Source of the DNA: CAXXOK01 sp964640955
GTDB lineage: Bacteria; Bacillota; Clostridia; Christensenellales; Aristaeellaceae
Reading direction: 5' to 3'
Length of the DNA stretch: 64,000 bases
Assembly (NCBI GenBank): GCA_964640955.1
Contig: CAZXJI010000004.1
Location: 62,001 to 126,000, forward strand
The number at the start of each line of letters is the position of its first letter. Position 1 is the first letter of the stretch. This document shows, one piece after another, positions 1 through 7,236 of the stretch. The notes under the pieces were generated by a model that worked only from the letters and a program-made list of their open reading frames with translations, did not search any database and was not told the origin of the DNA. The translations under genes were made by a program, and so were the position numbers.

Positions 1-319
1 CCTGGTCCGAGGAGCAAAAAACCAGCTTGCAGCCGAGCCTCCCGGCGATGCGCGCCAGCTCCAGCGGCAATTGTACGTTCGCCCGGTAGGCTTCCTCCGG
101 GAAACGTTCCGCATAGCCCGTATCGGAGACGGCCGCCGTGTGGAAAAGCACGTCCGGCGCGGCCTCGGCGACGGCCGCGTACAGCGCGTCCGCATGCCGC
201 GGCGACGGTTCTCCCTTAAGCAGCGCGGAGGGCAGCGTATCCACCCCGCAGGTTTCCCGCAGTTCCAGGCACGTACGCGAACCCAGAAAACCGGTCGCTC
301 CCGTTACGAGCACTCTCAC
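1..319 (-). CDS. NAD(P)-dependent sugar epimerase/dehydratase, RfbD-like (3' part cut by window edge)
   Basis: The first 106 residues of a Rossmann-fold short-chain sugar enzyme are visible and the rest lies left of the window. The N-terminus carries the nucleotide-binding motif VTGATGFLG, followed by a short RfbD-like second segment (DALYAAVAEAAPDVLFHTAA) and the AxxSDTGYAE stretch typical of dTDP-4-dehydrorhamnose reductase/epimerase relatives. The start is a GTG at 319 with an AGGAGG six bases upstream; translation from there gives VRVLVTGATG. It lies 73 bp downstream of the kinase gene on the same strand, so it may belong to the same nucleotide-sugar operon. Family assignment is firm; substrate is not, and a UDP-hexose 4-epimerase role is possible. 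Confidence 0.8.
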   Translation of the reverse strand, partial: MRVLVTGATGFLGSRTCLELRETCGVDTLPSALLKGEPSPRHADALYAAVAEAAPDVLFHTAAVSDTGYAERFPEEAYRANVQLPLELARIAGRLGCKLVFCSSDQ

Positions 320-392
320 GGCGTCCTCCTGTTTCGACCGGGGCGCCGGCCGCCGCGGCGAGTGATGCGCGTATCGCGGACAGGCGATACGG

Positions 393-1460
393 TCAAACCG
401 GGATACGGGCGATGACGGCATTCATTTCGGCCCATTTCCGTTCCATATCCGCAACCAGCGCAAACTGCGTGCGTGCGCGGTCCAGGTTGTGCTCCGGGCG
501 GGAGATGGCGTAGTAGGTGTCGCCCTGCAGGTAATCGGTCAGGAAACGCACGCCGTTTTCCAGCGTCATCAGCTTCGCCCCCCAGGGCAGCGTTTCCCGC
601 TCCCGCGCGGTCAGGTGCGCGCCGCACACGGACAGAAAGCCCTTCGCGTACGTTTCGTACAGCGCAAGCGACAGGCTTACTCGGCTCAGGTCCTTCTCAT
701 CCTCCCGGGCGGTGGAAGCGCCGAAGCGGATGGAATCGCCGAAGTCGTTGGCCACCAGCCCCGGCATGACCGTGTCCAGATCGATCACGCACAGGGGAGA
801 GTGGTCTTTTTCGTCGAGGATGACGTTGTTGAGCTTGGTATCGTTATGCGTCACGCGCAACGGCAGCTCGCCCCGGGCAAGCATGCTTGTAAGCGTTCCG
901 GCCTCGCCCTCCCGCGCCAGCGCGAAGGCGATCTCCCGCTCTGCGTCGCGCTTGCGGCCCGCGGCGTCGGCGTCGACGGCGGCGCGGAACGCAGCGAAGC
1001 GCGCGGGAGTATCGTGGAAACGGGCGATGGTCTCGTGCAGGGTTTGGGCCGGAAAATCGGTAAGCAGCATCTGGAAGCGCCCGAACGCCACGGCGCTCTG
1101 GTAAAAATCCTCCGCGCTCGCGGCCGCTTCCAGGCATACGCCCCCGCCGACAAACTCGTAGAGCCGCCAGTATTCTCCCTCCGCGTCCCTCAGGTACGGC
1201 TGTCCGTCGACCGTGGGCACCAGCGTCAGCACGTGGCGCGGGTCGGGGTCCTTTTTTGCCAGGTGGCGGGTCACGGCGTGGATGTTCTCCATCAGCGCCG
1301 GTACGTCGTGAAACACGCGGCGGTTGATGCGCTGCAGAATGTAGCGGTGCGGCGCGTCGGTGACGACCAGATAGGTGCGGTTGATGTGCCCGCTGCCGTA
1401 AGGCTCGCAGGACAGGGGCGTTCCCTTCATTTGAAATCGAGTCAGCACGTCGTTCGTCAT
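393..1460 (-). CDS. Phosphotransferase (APH/NahK-like sugar 1-kinase)
   Basis: The 355-residue protein has the aminoglycoside-phosphotransferase fold: a catalytic loop THNDTKLNNVI and a metal-binding VIDLDTVMPGLVANDFGD. This spacing and the length near 355 residues match N-acetylhexosamine 1-kinase (NahK/LnpB) better than drug-resistance kinases. The start ATG at 1460 overlaps the stop of the nucleotidyltransferase gene (ATGA), so the two are translationally coupled. A kinase making a sugar 1-phosphate next to an NTP-transferase fits a salvage route from free sugar to nucleotide sugar. No lacto-N-biose phosphorylase is visible, so the sugar is inferred. The same frame stays open upstream to 2516, but that extension is antisense-like noise over the neighbouring gene. 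Confidence 0.8.
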   Translation of the reverse strand: MTNDVLTRFQMKGTPLSCEPYGSGHINRTYLVVTDAPHRYILQRINRRVFHDVPALMENIHAVTRHLAKKDPDPRHVLTLVPTVDGQPYLRDAEGEYWRLYEFVGGGVCLEAAASAEDFYQSAVAFGRFQMLLTDFPAQTLHETIARFHDTPARFAAFRAAVDADAAGRKRDAEREIAFALAREGEAGTLTSMLARGELPLRVTHNDTKLNNVILDEKDHSPLCVIDLDTVMPGLVANDFGDSIRFGASTAREDEKDLSRVSLSLALYETYAKGFLSVCGAHLTARERETLPWGAKLMTLENGVRFLTDYLQGDTYYAISRPEHNLDRARTQFALVADMERKWAEMNAVIARIPV

Positions 1461-2377
1461 GCGGGTTTCCTCCAAAGCGTTTGCGGATAGCGGCCGTCCC
1501 GCTTCATGGCGTCGATCGCGGCGCGCACCCGGGGCATGTCCTCGCGGTAGGTGACGCCGTACCATTTCTCGTGCGTGGGCAGCACCGTGACCGTCGCCCT
1601 GCCCTCGTGAACGAGCAGGTTGGGGATCAGCGGCAGGAAGTACTCGCATTTCAGCGGATCGACGGGCAGGTTCTTTTGAAGATATCCGGTGAAATTCTCT
1701 TCGATCGAGGCAAGCATGCTCGGTTGAAAACCCCACAGGTTCATGCTGACCACCGTGCCGTCCGGCAGAAAGGTAAAGTGTTCGCCGTCCTCGGTGAAGG
1801 CCGCGCCGCCGGGGCGCGTCTCGATATGCGTTCGCTCCACGATTTCGGTCAGCTTCCCGTTTTCCACCCGGCATACGCCGCGCGCCACGTGGCCGTACTC
1901 GGTCAGCGTATTCTGAATGGCGTAGCCGACCATCACATGCTCGTTTTGCGCGTGTGGCCGGGAAAGGAAACCGGCCAACTGCTCGTAGGCCGTCGCGCCG
2001 TAAAAATCGTCCGCGTTGATCACGGCGAACGGCGCGTCGATCTGGGCGCGTGCGCAGCGCACCGCGTGGGCCGTGCCCCAGGGCTTCACGCGGCCCTCGG
2101 GCACGCTGAAGCCGGCGGGAAGGTCGGAAAGCCGTTGATAGGCATAGCGCAGATCCACGTAGGGTGAAATGCGATCGCCGATCACCTCGCGGAATTCCGC
2201 CTCCATTTCCGGCTTGATGACGCAGACCACCTTGCCGAAACCGGCGCGAACCGCGTCGTAAATGGAATAGTCGATGATGATCTGCCCCTCGCTGTCCACG
2301 GGGTCGATCTGTTTGAGTCCCCCGTACCGGCTGCCGAGGCCCGCCGCCATGATGACCAGAATGGGCTTTTGTGCCAT
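1457..2377 (-). CDS. Sugar-1-phosphate nucleotidyltransferase
   Basis: The 306-residue protein begins with the NTP-transferase signature MAAGLGSRYGGLKQ (about residues 10-23). It has the sugar-nucleotide binding region INADDFYG near residue 110 and a conserved N-terminal lysine region for NTP binding. It should couple a sugar 1-phosphate to UTP or another NTP, releasing pyrophosphate. It is the first gene of a three-gene set with the kinase (4-bp overlap) and the epimerase-like gene. The same combination occurs in lacto-N-biose/galacto-N-biose type pathways (LnpC, LnpB, LnpD), which supports a hexosamine or galactose salvage role. The gene is divergent from an AraC regulator. Confidence 0.85.
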   Translation of the reverse strand: MAQKPILVIMAAGLGSRYGGLKQIDPVDSEGQIIIDYSIYDAVRAGFGKVVCVIKPEMEAEFREVIGDRISPYVDLRYAYQRLSDLPAGFSVPEGRVKPWGTAHAVRCARAQIDAPFAVINADDFYGATAYEQLAGFLSRPHAQNEHVMVGYAIQNTLTEYGHVARGVCRVENGKLTEIVERTHIETRPGGAAFTEDGEHFTFLPDGTVVSMNLWGFQPSMLASIEENFTGYLQKNLPVDPLKCEYFLPLIPNLLVHEGRATVTVLPTHEKWYGVTYREDMPRVRAAIDAMKRDGRYPQTLWRKPA

Positions 2378-2482
2378 ACCGCCAGACGCCTCCCCTGTCT
2401 TTCGTTCTTATTGTAACAAAAAGGAAGGAAAAATGCATTATCATTTCAGACGGAATATTATCCATTTTCGCCGCATACTCCG

Positions 2483-2511
2483 TTGACTTTTGCACGCCGT
2501 TCCGCCATACT
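2483..2511 (+). promoter_or_regulatory. Probable sigma-A promoter of the AraC gene
   Basis: TTGACT (2483-2488) and CATACT (2506-2511) are separated by 17 bases, 35 bp ahead of the AraC start. The 168-bp divergent region also has a TACAAT on the minus strand (2410-2415) facing the nucleotidyltransferase gene, with no good -35. Confidence 0.5.
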
Positions 2512-2545
2512 GGCACGGGAAAGAAGCGGACGGGGAGGAAAAGCC

Positions 2546-3427
2546 ATGTCGGAATACCGTATTTTAAAGCCGAAAAACGAAATCCGCATCGGGGGGCTTT
2601 ACAGCCTGCATTACTTCCAGTTCGCTTCCGGGTACGTGTTCAGCGGGGAAAAGCACGACTTCTGGGAGATGGTCTACATCGATCAGGGCGAAGCGGAGAT
2701 CGGCGCGGGCCGGGAAGTGCGGCAGTTGTACCAGGGGCAGCTGATTTTCCACAAGCCCAACGAGTTTCACACCATCTGGGCCAACTACGCCAAGGGCGCG
2801 AGCATCTTCGTAATCTCGTTTGCCTGCCGCAGCGCGGCCATGCGCGCCTTTCGCGGCAAGCAGTACACGCTGATGCGCGCGCAGCGTCACCTGCTTTCGC
2901 GCATGATCGCCGAGGGGCAGCAGGTGTTCGGCCCCGTGCTGGACGTATCCGAGCAGAAAAGCCTTACGCCCCTCGCGTCCGCCCCGCGCGGCGGCGTGCA
3001 GATGATCGTTTCATATTTGACGCAGCTGTTGATCGATCTGCTGCGCGCCCAGCAGACGTCCCCGACCGTCTCCCGGCCGCCCCGCGTGACCGAGGAGGAG
3101 GATTTCGCCGCCGTTTTCGACCGCACGCGTGAGCTGATGAGCGCGCGGCTGGACGGAACGCTCCGGTTTGGGCAGGTCTGCCGCGGCGTAGGGCTGTCCT
3201 CGACGGTGTTCAAGGAGCGTTTCAGGCGCTACACGGGCGTGACGGTGATGGATTATTACCGGCGCCTGCGCGTCGAGGAGGCGAAGCGGCGGCTGCGCTC
3301 GGGCGCCGCGAACGTTTCGCAGATCGCGGACGAACTGGGGTACTCCAGCACGGCGGCGTTCAGCCGGCAGTTTAAGCAGGTCGCGAAGCTCACCCCCAGC
3401 GACTATCTCTGCTCAATCCGGCTGTGA
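2546..3427 (+). CDS. AraC family transcriptional regulator with cupin sensor domain
   Basis: The 293-residue regulator has an N-terminal cupin-like ligand domain (H38 to about 90, with HDFWEMVYIDQGE and GQLIFHKPNEFH). The C-terminus holds two helix-turn-helix motifs of the AraC class, from about residue 195 to the end, including NVSQIADELGYSSTAAFSRQF. The ATG at 2546 is chosen because GGGGAGGAA precedes it; an upstream in-frame start at 2483 would extend through the promoter. It is divergent from the nucleotide-sugar operon and probably controls it in response to a sugar. This is inferred from position, since no binding site can be proven. Confidence 0.88.
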   Translation: MSEYRILKPKNEIRIGGLYSLHYFQFASGYVFSGEKHDFWEMVYIDQGEAEIGAGREVRQLYQGQLIFHKPNEFHTIWANYAKGASIFVISFACRSAAMRAFRGKQYTLMRAQRHLLSRMIAEGQQVFGPVLDVSEQKSLTPLASAPRGGVQMIVSYLTQLLIDLLRAQQTSPTVSRPPRVTEEEDFAAVFDRTRELMSARLDGTLRFGQVCRGVGLSSTVFKERFRRYTGVTVMDYYRRLRVEEAKRRLRSGAANVSQIADELGYSSTAAFSRQFKQVAKLTPSDYLCSIRL

Positions 3428-3487
3428 CCCGCGCCGTCGGAAAGGGCGCACCGCCCCAAAAAGCCCGCACCGCCCTGAATTTATGAA

Positions 3488-3516
3488 TTGACAAGCAAGC
3501 CGGTCGGGAGTATAAT
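3488..3516 (+). promoter_or_regulatory. Consensus sigma-A promoter of tRNA-Ser
   Basis: A perfect TTGACA (3488-3493), 17-base spacer and TATAAT (3511-3516) end 23 bases before the mature tRNA 5' end. This is the closest match to consensus in the window. Confidence 0.9.
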
Positions 3517-3539
3517 TTCACCGTTGTGATCCGGCCGAT

Positions 3540-3629
3540 GGAGAGTTGGCTGAGTGGTCGAAGGCGCACGACTGGAAATCGTGTTACGGCTGAAACCGTA
3601 CTAGGGTTCGAATCCCTAACTCTCCGCCA
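3540..3629 (+). tRNA. tRNA-Ser (anticodon GGA)
   Basis: The acceptor arm GGAGAGT (3540-3546) pairs with ACTCTCC (3619-3625), followed by G and an encoded CCA (3627-3629). The anticodon stem CACGA/TCGTG (3567-3571, 3579-3583) closes the loop CTGGAAA with anticodon GGA at 3574-3576. A long variable arm and the TTCGAATC T-loop complete a class II serine tRNA. It reads UCC and UCU. It is monocistronic, with its own promoter and terminator. Confidence 0.97.
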
Positions 3630-3634
3630 AAAAG

Positions 3635-3670
3635 AAAGCCCCGAAACGGAAAGGTTTCGGGGCTTTCTTG
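3635..3670 (+). terminator. Intrinsic terminator of tRNA-Ser
   Basis: A 13-bp stem, AAAGCCCCGAAAC (3635-3647) with GTTTCGGGGCTTT (3654-3666), has a six-base loop and a short T-rich tail. It starts six bases after the tRNA CCA end. Confidence 0.85.
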
Positions 3671-3772
3671 TCGCCGGAAGCCGTAACGCTTCCGTCCGCG
3701 GAGCGCTTCATGGGAAATACGGATGATTCCTGTCAAAAACGAACCATTCCCCCGTTCCTTCCATCCGCGCCC

Positions 3773-3801
3773 TTGAAAGCGGAAAAGCCCCTTGTTATAA
3801 T
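3773..3801 (+). promoter_or_regulatory. Sigma-A promoter of the sensor kinase operon
   Basis: TTGAAA (3773-3778), 17-base spacer and TATAAT (3796-3801) lie about 50 bp ahead of the kinase start. Confidence 0.8.
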
Positions 3802-3849
3802 GAAACATAAAAGCAAAACGCGGGGCGACGGATGCGGATCGGAGGGAAA

Positions 3850-5649
3850 GTGACCGCTCAGATGAAAAAAAGGTGGAGCCTTAGGGGAAAGCTGGTTTTC
3901 ATCAGCTGCTTCATCGCGCTTCTGGTCGCGATTATTTCCTACGCATTCTACGCCTATACGCTGCGGGGAATGGCCGGCAGCACGGTGCTGGAAAACCTGC
4001 GTTCGCTGCAGCAAACGGTGGAGGACAACCTGGCCGCCAAACTGGCGGCTATCGACCGCACGGCCAAAAACATCATCGTCGGCGATACCGTTTACGGCTA
4101 TCTGCAGGACGGGGCGCCGGACCTGAGCGGGGACGATCTGGCGCAGTCGGTGCTCCGTACGGGCATCGAGAAGGATATGACGCACGATCTGCTGTTCGAC
4201 GCGGCTTTCAGCGAGGGCATGATCGAGAGCGTCTACCTGTACCTGTCGGATACGAACGTGGCTTTTCTTTCGCGCACCAACCGTTCCACGGATAAAAATC
4301 TGCTCTCGACCCGGGCGGTTTACGAGCAGTTGCGGGAAACCCGTTTCTGGGGCCGACGCTGCCACACCTCCGCGGAAGACTCGCTCCTGTATTTTTCCCA
4401 CTGCCTCTATCCGCTTTCCGCCGGCGAAGCCAGCCGCAACCTCTACCTGATTCTGACGACTTCCAAAAGCCGTCTGCGCGAGCTGTTCGCCCCGCTGCAA
4501 AACAACGACAGCGCGGTTTACTTCGTCACCGACGCCGACGGGCAGGTGATCCTGTCCAGTCAGAGCGAGGCCGAGGGCGCGCCTCTTAACGCCGATATGG
4601 CGGCCCTGCCGGACACGCAGGGCGTTTTGACCACGATGAAGATCGACGGGGAGGACTACTTCGTTTCCACCCATTCGATCGGCGACGACCTTCGCTCCAT
4701 AACGCTCCTGCCCACGTCGCGCCTCACGGCGGGCGTGGATAAGGCGACCTGGCGGTACCTGGTTCTTTGCCTCGTCGTGCTGGCGGGCTGCATTTTGCTG
4801 GTGCTGCCCCTGGCGCTGCGGCTTACGAATTTCACCAACGATTTTGTATCCGGCATTCGGCGTTTCGCAGGCGGAGATTTTACCGTAAAGCTCCCCTCCT
4901 ACCACGATCACGACCTGGCGGAGATCAGCAGCACCTTTAACCAGATGACCGAGGAGATCGACACGCTCATCAAGGAGCGCTACGAAAAGCAGATGCTGAT
5001 TCAGCAGATGGACATCGCTTTTCTGCAATCGCAGATGAACCCGCATTTTCTGTTCAACGTTCTTCTGTCCATCAGCGCGCGGGCGAAAATGGATCACGAC
5101 GAGCTTCTGTTTGAAATGGTGCAGTCCCTCACCACGCTGCTTCAGGCCGGTTTACTCCAGAAAAACGCGGTCAAGATTCCCTTTCGCCAGGAGTTGACCT
5201 ACGTCAACGCCTATCTGAACATCCAGCGGCTGCGTTTCGGCAACCGTATCGGGTTTGAGATCGACGTGCCCGAAGAGCTGCAAGGCCTGCTCATTCCTCG
5301 CCTGTCGGTGCAGCCGCTGGTGGAAAACGCGGTGCTGCACGGGCTGGACCCCCGGGAAGAGGGCGGCGTGATTCGCGTGTCCGCGCAGGCTACCCGGACC
5401 ACGCTGGATATTACCGTGGAGGACGACGGCTGCGGGTTTGATCCCGCTTCCCTGCAAAGCGGAACGGAGCGGAAGGACACGCACAACAACATCGCGCTGG
5501 CCAACCTGCGCAAGCGCATCGAGCTGATTTACGGCGACGGGTATACGCTCCGTTTGCGCTCGGCGCCCAACATGGGTTGCAGCGTTACCCTGCACCTGCC
5601 CAGAGAGGAGGGAACCGCGTATGAGCAGCCGCGTGATTCTGGCGGATGA
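3850..5649 (+). CDS. YesM-type membrane sensor histidine kinase
   Basis: The protein of about 599 residues has a transmembrane helix near residues 13-34, an extracellular sensing region of roughly 260 residues, and a second helix near 300-322. A HAMP linker follows, then the His_kinase domain with the phosphoacceptor motif QMNPHFLFN (His near 399). The ATPase domain has VENAVLHG and DDGCGFD. It should autophosphorylate and pass phosphate to the AraC-type regulator encoded next. GTG 3850 is chosen as start because GGAGGG lies just upstream; ATG 3832 has no such site and ATG 3862 is a further option. The gene overlaps the response regulator by 29 bp. The signal is probably a carbohydrate, given the convergent sugar operon. 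Confidence 0.9.
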   Translation: MTAQMKKRWSLRGKLVFISCFIALLVAIISYAFYAYTLRGMAGSTVLENLRSLQQTVEDNLAAKLAAIDRTAKNIIVGDTVYGYLQDGAPDLSGDDLAQSVLRTGIEKDMTHDLLFDAAFSEGMIESVYLYLSDTNVAFLSRTNRSTDKNLLSTRAVYEQLRETRFWGRRCHTSAEDSLLYFSHCLYPLSAGEASRNLYLILTTSKSRLRELFAPLQNNDSAVYFVTDADGQVILSSQSEAEGAPLNADMAALPDTQGVLTTMKIDGEDYFVSTHSIGDDLRSITLLPTSRLTAGVDKATWRYLVLCLVVLAGCILLVLPLALRLTNFTNDFVSGIRRFAGGDFTVKLPSYHDHDLAEISSTFNQMTEEIDTLIKERYEKQMLIQQMDIAFLQSQMNPHFLFNVLLSISARAKMDHDELLFEMVQSLTTLLQAGLLQKNAVKIPFRQELTYVNAYLNIQRLRFGNRIGFEIDVPEELQGLLIPRLSVQPLVENAVLHGLDPREEGGVIRVSAQATRTTLDITVEDDGCGFDPASLQSGTERKDTHNNIALANLRKRIELIYGDGYTLRLRSAPNMGCSVTLHLPREEGTAYEQPRDSGG

Positions 5650-7192
5650 CGAGGAAATGCTTCGGGAAGGCTTGACCTATCTGGTGGACTGGAACGCGCT
5701 GGATTGCGAGATCATCTATCGCGCAGCCAACGGGCAGGAGGTCATCACCTGGCTGGAGACGCACGACGAGCCCGTGGATATCGTGATCAGCGACATCCGT
5801 ATGCCGGTGATCGACGGTCTGGACCTGGCGCAGTATATCGCCCGGAATTGCCGGGATACCACCGAGATCATTCTGCTGACGGGCTTCGCGGACTTTGCCT
5901 ACGCGCAGGCCGCCATTCGTTACAACGTGTGCGATTTCGTGCTGAAAAGCGCCGTGACCGGCACGCTTCCCGCGGCTGTGCGCAAGGCACAGGCAAGCCT
6001 GAAACAGAAGGAGGAACAGCGCCGCAAGCTTCTGGATGCGGAAACCATCGCGCAAAAGGGGCGGCGCGCCCACATGGTAAGCCTGCTGCGCAGCGCGGCC
6101 CAGGGGCAGGCAGACGCCGCGGCCGAGTTCAGCCCGGGCTTTCAGCCGCCCTATCTGGTGGCGAGTTATGAAATCGCCAGTTCCGAGCAGCTTTCCACGG
6201 CCTCGGCCCGCCCGGCCATCCTCAACGTGCTGTCCATGTGCCTGAAAAGCTATGCGAGCGTTTCCCTGTGCGTAAGCGCTACGCAGTACGCGAGCCTCAT
6301 CTGCCTTCCCGCGGCCGATTCCTCCCTCAGGGAGCTTATGAAGGAACTGCACAACATCGTAAGCGTATTGAACAACTATACGCAATACACCGTGCGCATC
6401 GGGTTGAGCGTGCGCCGGCAGACGCCCGCAGGCCTTGCGGACGCGTACCGCGAATCCGTCGCAGCGCTGAACCGGCTGTTTAACGACCACAACGTGATCG
6501 CCCTGTACGACGAACCGCGGCCGCCTCGCGAGGGTCAGCCCGCCCTGCCCGATTCGCGCGTTTTAACGGATCAGCTGAGCGAGCTGATGCAGGCGGATCG
6601 TCCCGGCGAGATGATGGAACTGCTCAAGCGCTATTTCGGTGATTTTCTGCACAGCGGCGAGGCCATCGAGTCACTGAAGCTCACTTCGGTGCTGATTTTT
6701 ACCACGCTGATCGTCAACGTCGGCACCGTCGATGTGCTGGACGAGTGGGACGAGCAGAACGACGAGCGGTTTTATCAGGAGATCGAAGGCGCGCGCACCG
6801 TACGCAACGTGTACGACGTTCTAAGCGCCTATCTGCAGAAGTACCTCTCGCTCCGTCAGAACGCCCCCGGCGTCAAAAACCACCTGATTCGCCAGGTGAA
6901 CGCCTATATCTACAGCCATTATGCGGAAAACATCAATTTGCAGATCATCGCCGATACCTTTCACGTCAGCTGCGGATACCTGGGCAGGCTGTACCGCCGC
7001 GAGACGGGCACGTCGCTGGTGATCGCCCTGAACAAGAGGCGCATCGAGGTAGCGAAGCGCCTGCTCCGGGATTCGAGCCGGAAGATATTCGAAATCGCCC
7101 ACACGGTCGGCATCGACGACCCGACCTATTTCACCCATATCTTCGTCAAGTATACGGGCGAAAGCCCGTCGGCTTACCGCAACAACGAATAG
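5621..7192 (+). CDS. Response regulator, REC plus AraC-type DNA-binding domain (YesN-like)
   Basis: The 523-residue protein has a receiver domain at residues 1-120 with acidic residues D9/D10, phosphoacceptor D58 in VISDIRMP, T87 and K109. A long middle region without clear motifs is followed by a C-terminal AraC helix-turn-helix pair (last 100 residues, INLQIIADTFHVSCGYLGRL and KIFEIAHTVGIDDPTYF). It is the cognate partner of the upstream kinase, sharing 29 bp with it. Its likely targets are the sugar ABC importer and glycosidase genes encoded convergently next to it, as is usual for YesMN pairs. That target assignment is inferred from position. Confidence 0.9.
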   Translation: MSSRVILADDEEMLREGLTYLVDWNALDCEIIYRAANGQEVITWLETHDEPVDIVISDIRMPVIDGLDLAQYIARNCRDTTEIILLTGFADFAYAQAAIRYNVCDFVLKSAVTGTLPAAVRKAQASLKQKEEQRRKLLDAETIAQKGRRAHMVSLLRSAAQGQADAAAEFSPGFQPPYLVASYEIASSEQLSTASARPAILNVLSMCLKSYASVSLCVSATQYASLICLPAADSSLRELMKELHNIVSVLNNYTQYTVRIGLSVRRQTPAGLADAYRESVAALNRLFNDHNVIALYDEPRPPREGQPALPDSRVLTDQLSELMQADRPGEMMELLKRYFGDFLHSGEAIESLKLTSVLIFTTLIVNVGTVDVLDEWDEQNDERFYQEIEGARTVRNVYDVLSAYLQKYLSLRQNAPGVKNHLIRQVNAYIYSHYAENINLQIIADTFHVSCGYLGRLYRRETGTSLVIALNKRRIEVAKRLLRDSSRKIFEIAHTVGIDDPTYFTHIFVKYTGESPSAYRNNE

Positions 7193-7236
7193 GCGCAGGG
7201 GAGGGCGGCTTTCAGCCGCCCTCCCCTGCGCTCTTT
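7193..7236. terminator. Bidirectional intrinsic terminator between convergent operons
   Basis: A perfect 17-bp stem (7193-7209 with 7215-7231), loop TTTCA, begins directly after the response regulator stop. It ends four bases before the glycosidase stop, with a short T-rich tail on the plus strand. Confidence 0.85.

Noticed and set aside
1461..2516. Open frame extending the kinase gene to 707 residues
   Set aside because: The extension is low-complexity Arg/Gly-rich sequence over the nucleotidyltransferase gene in another phase; a good ATG with ATGA coupling lies at 1460.
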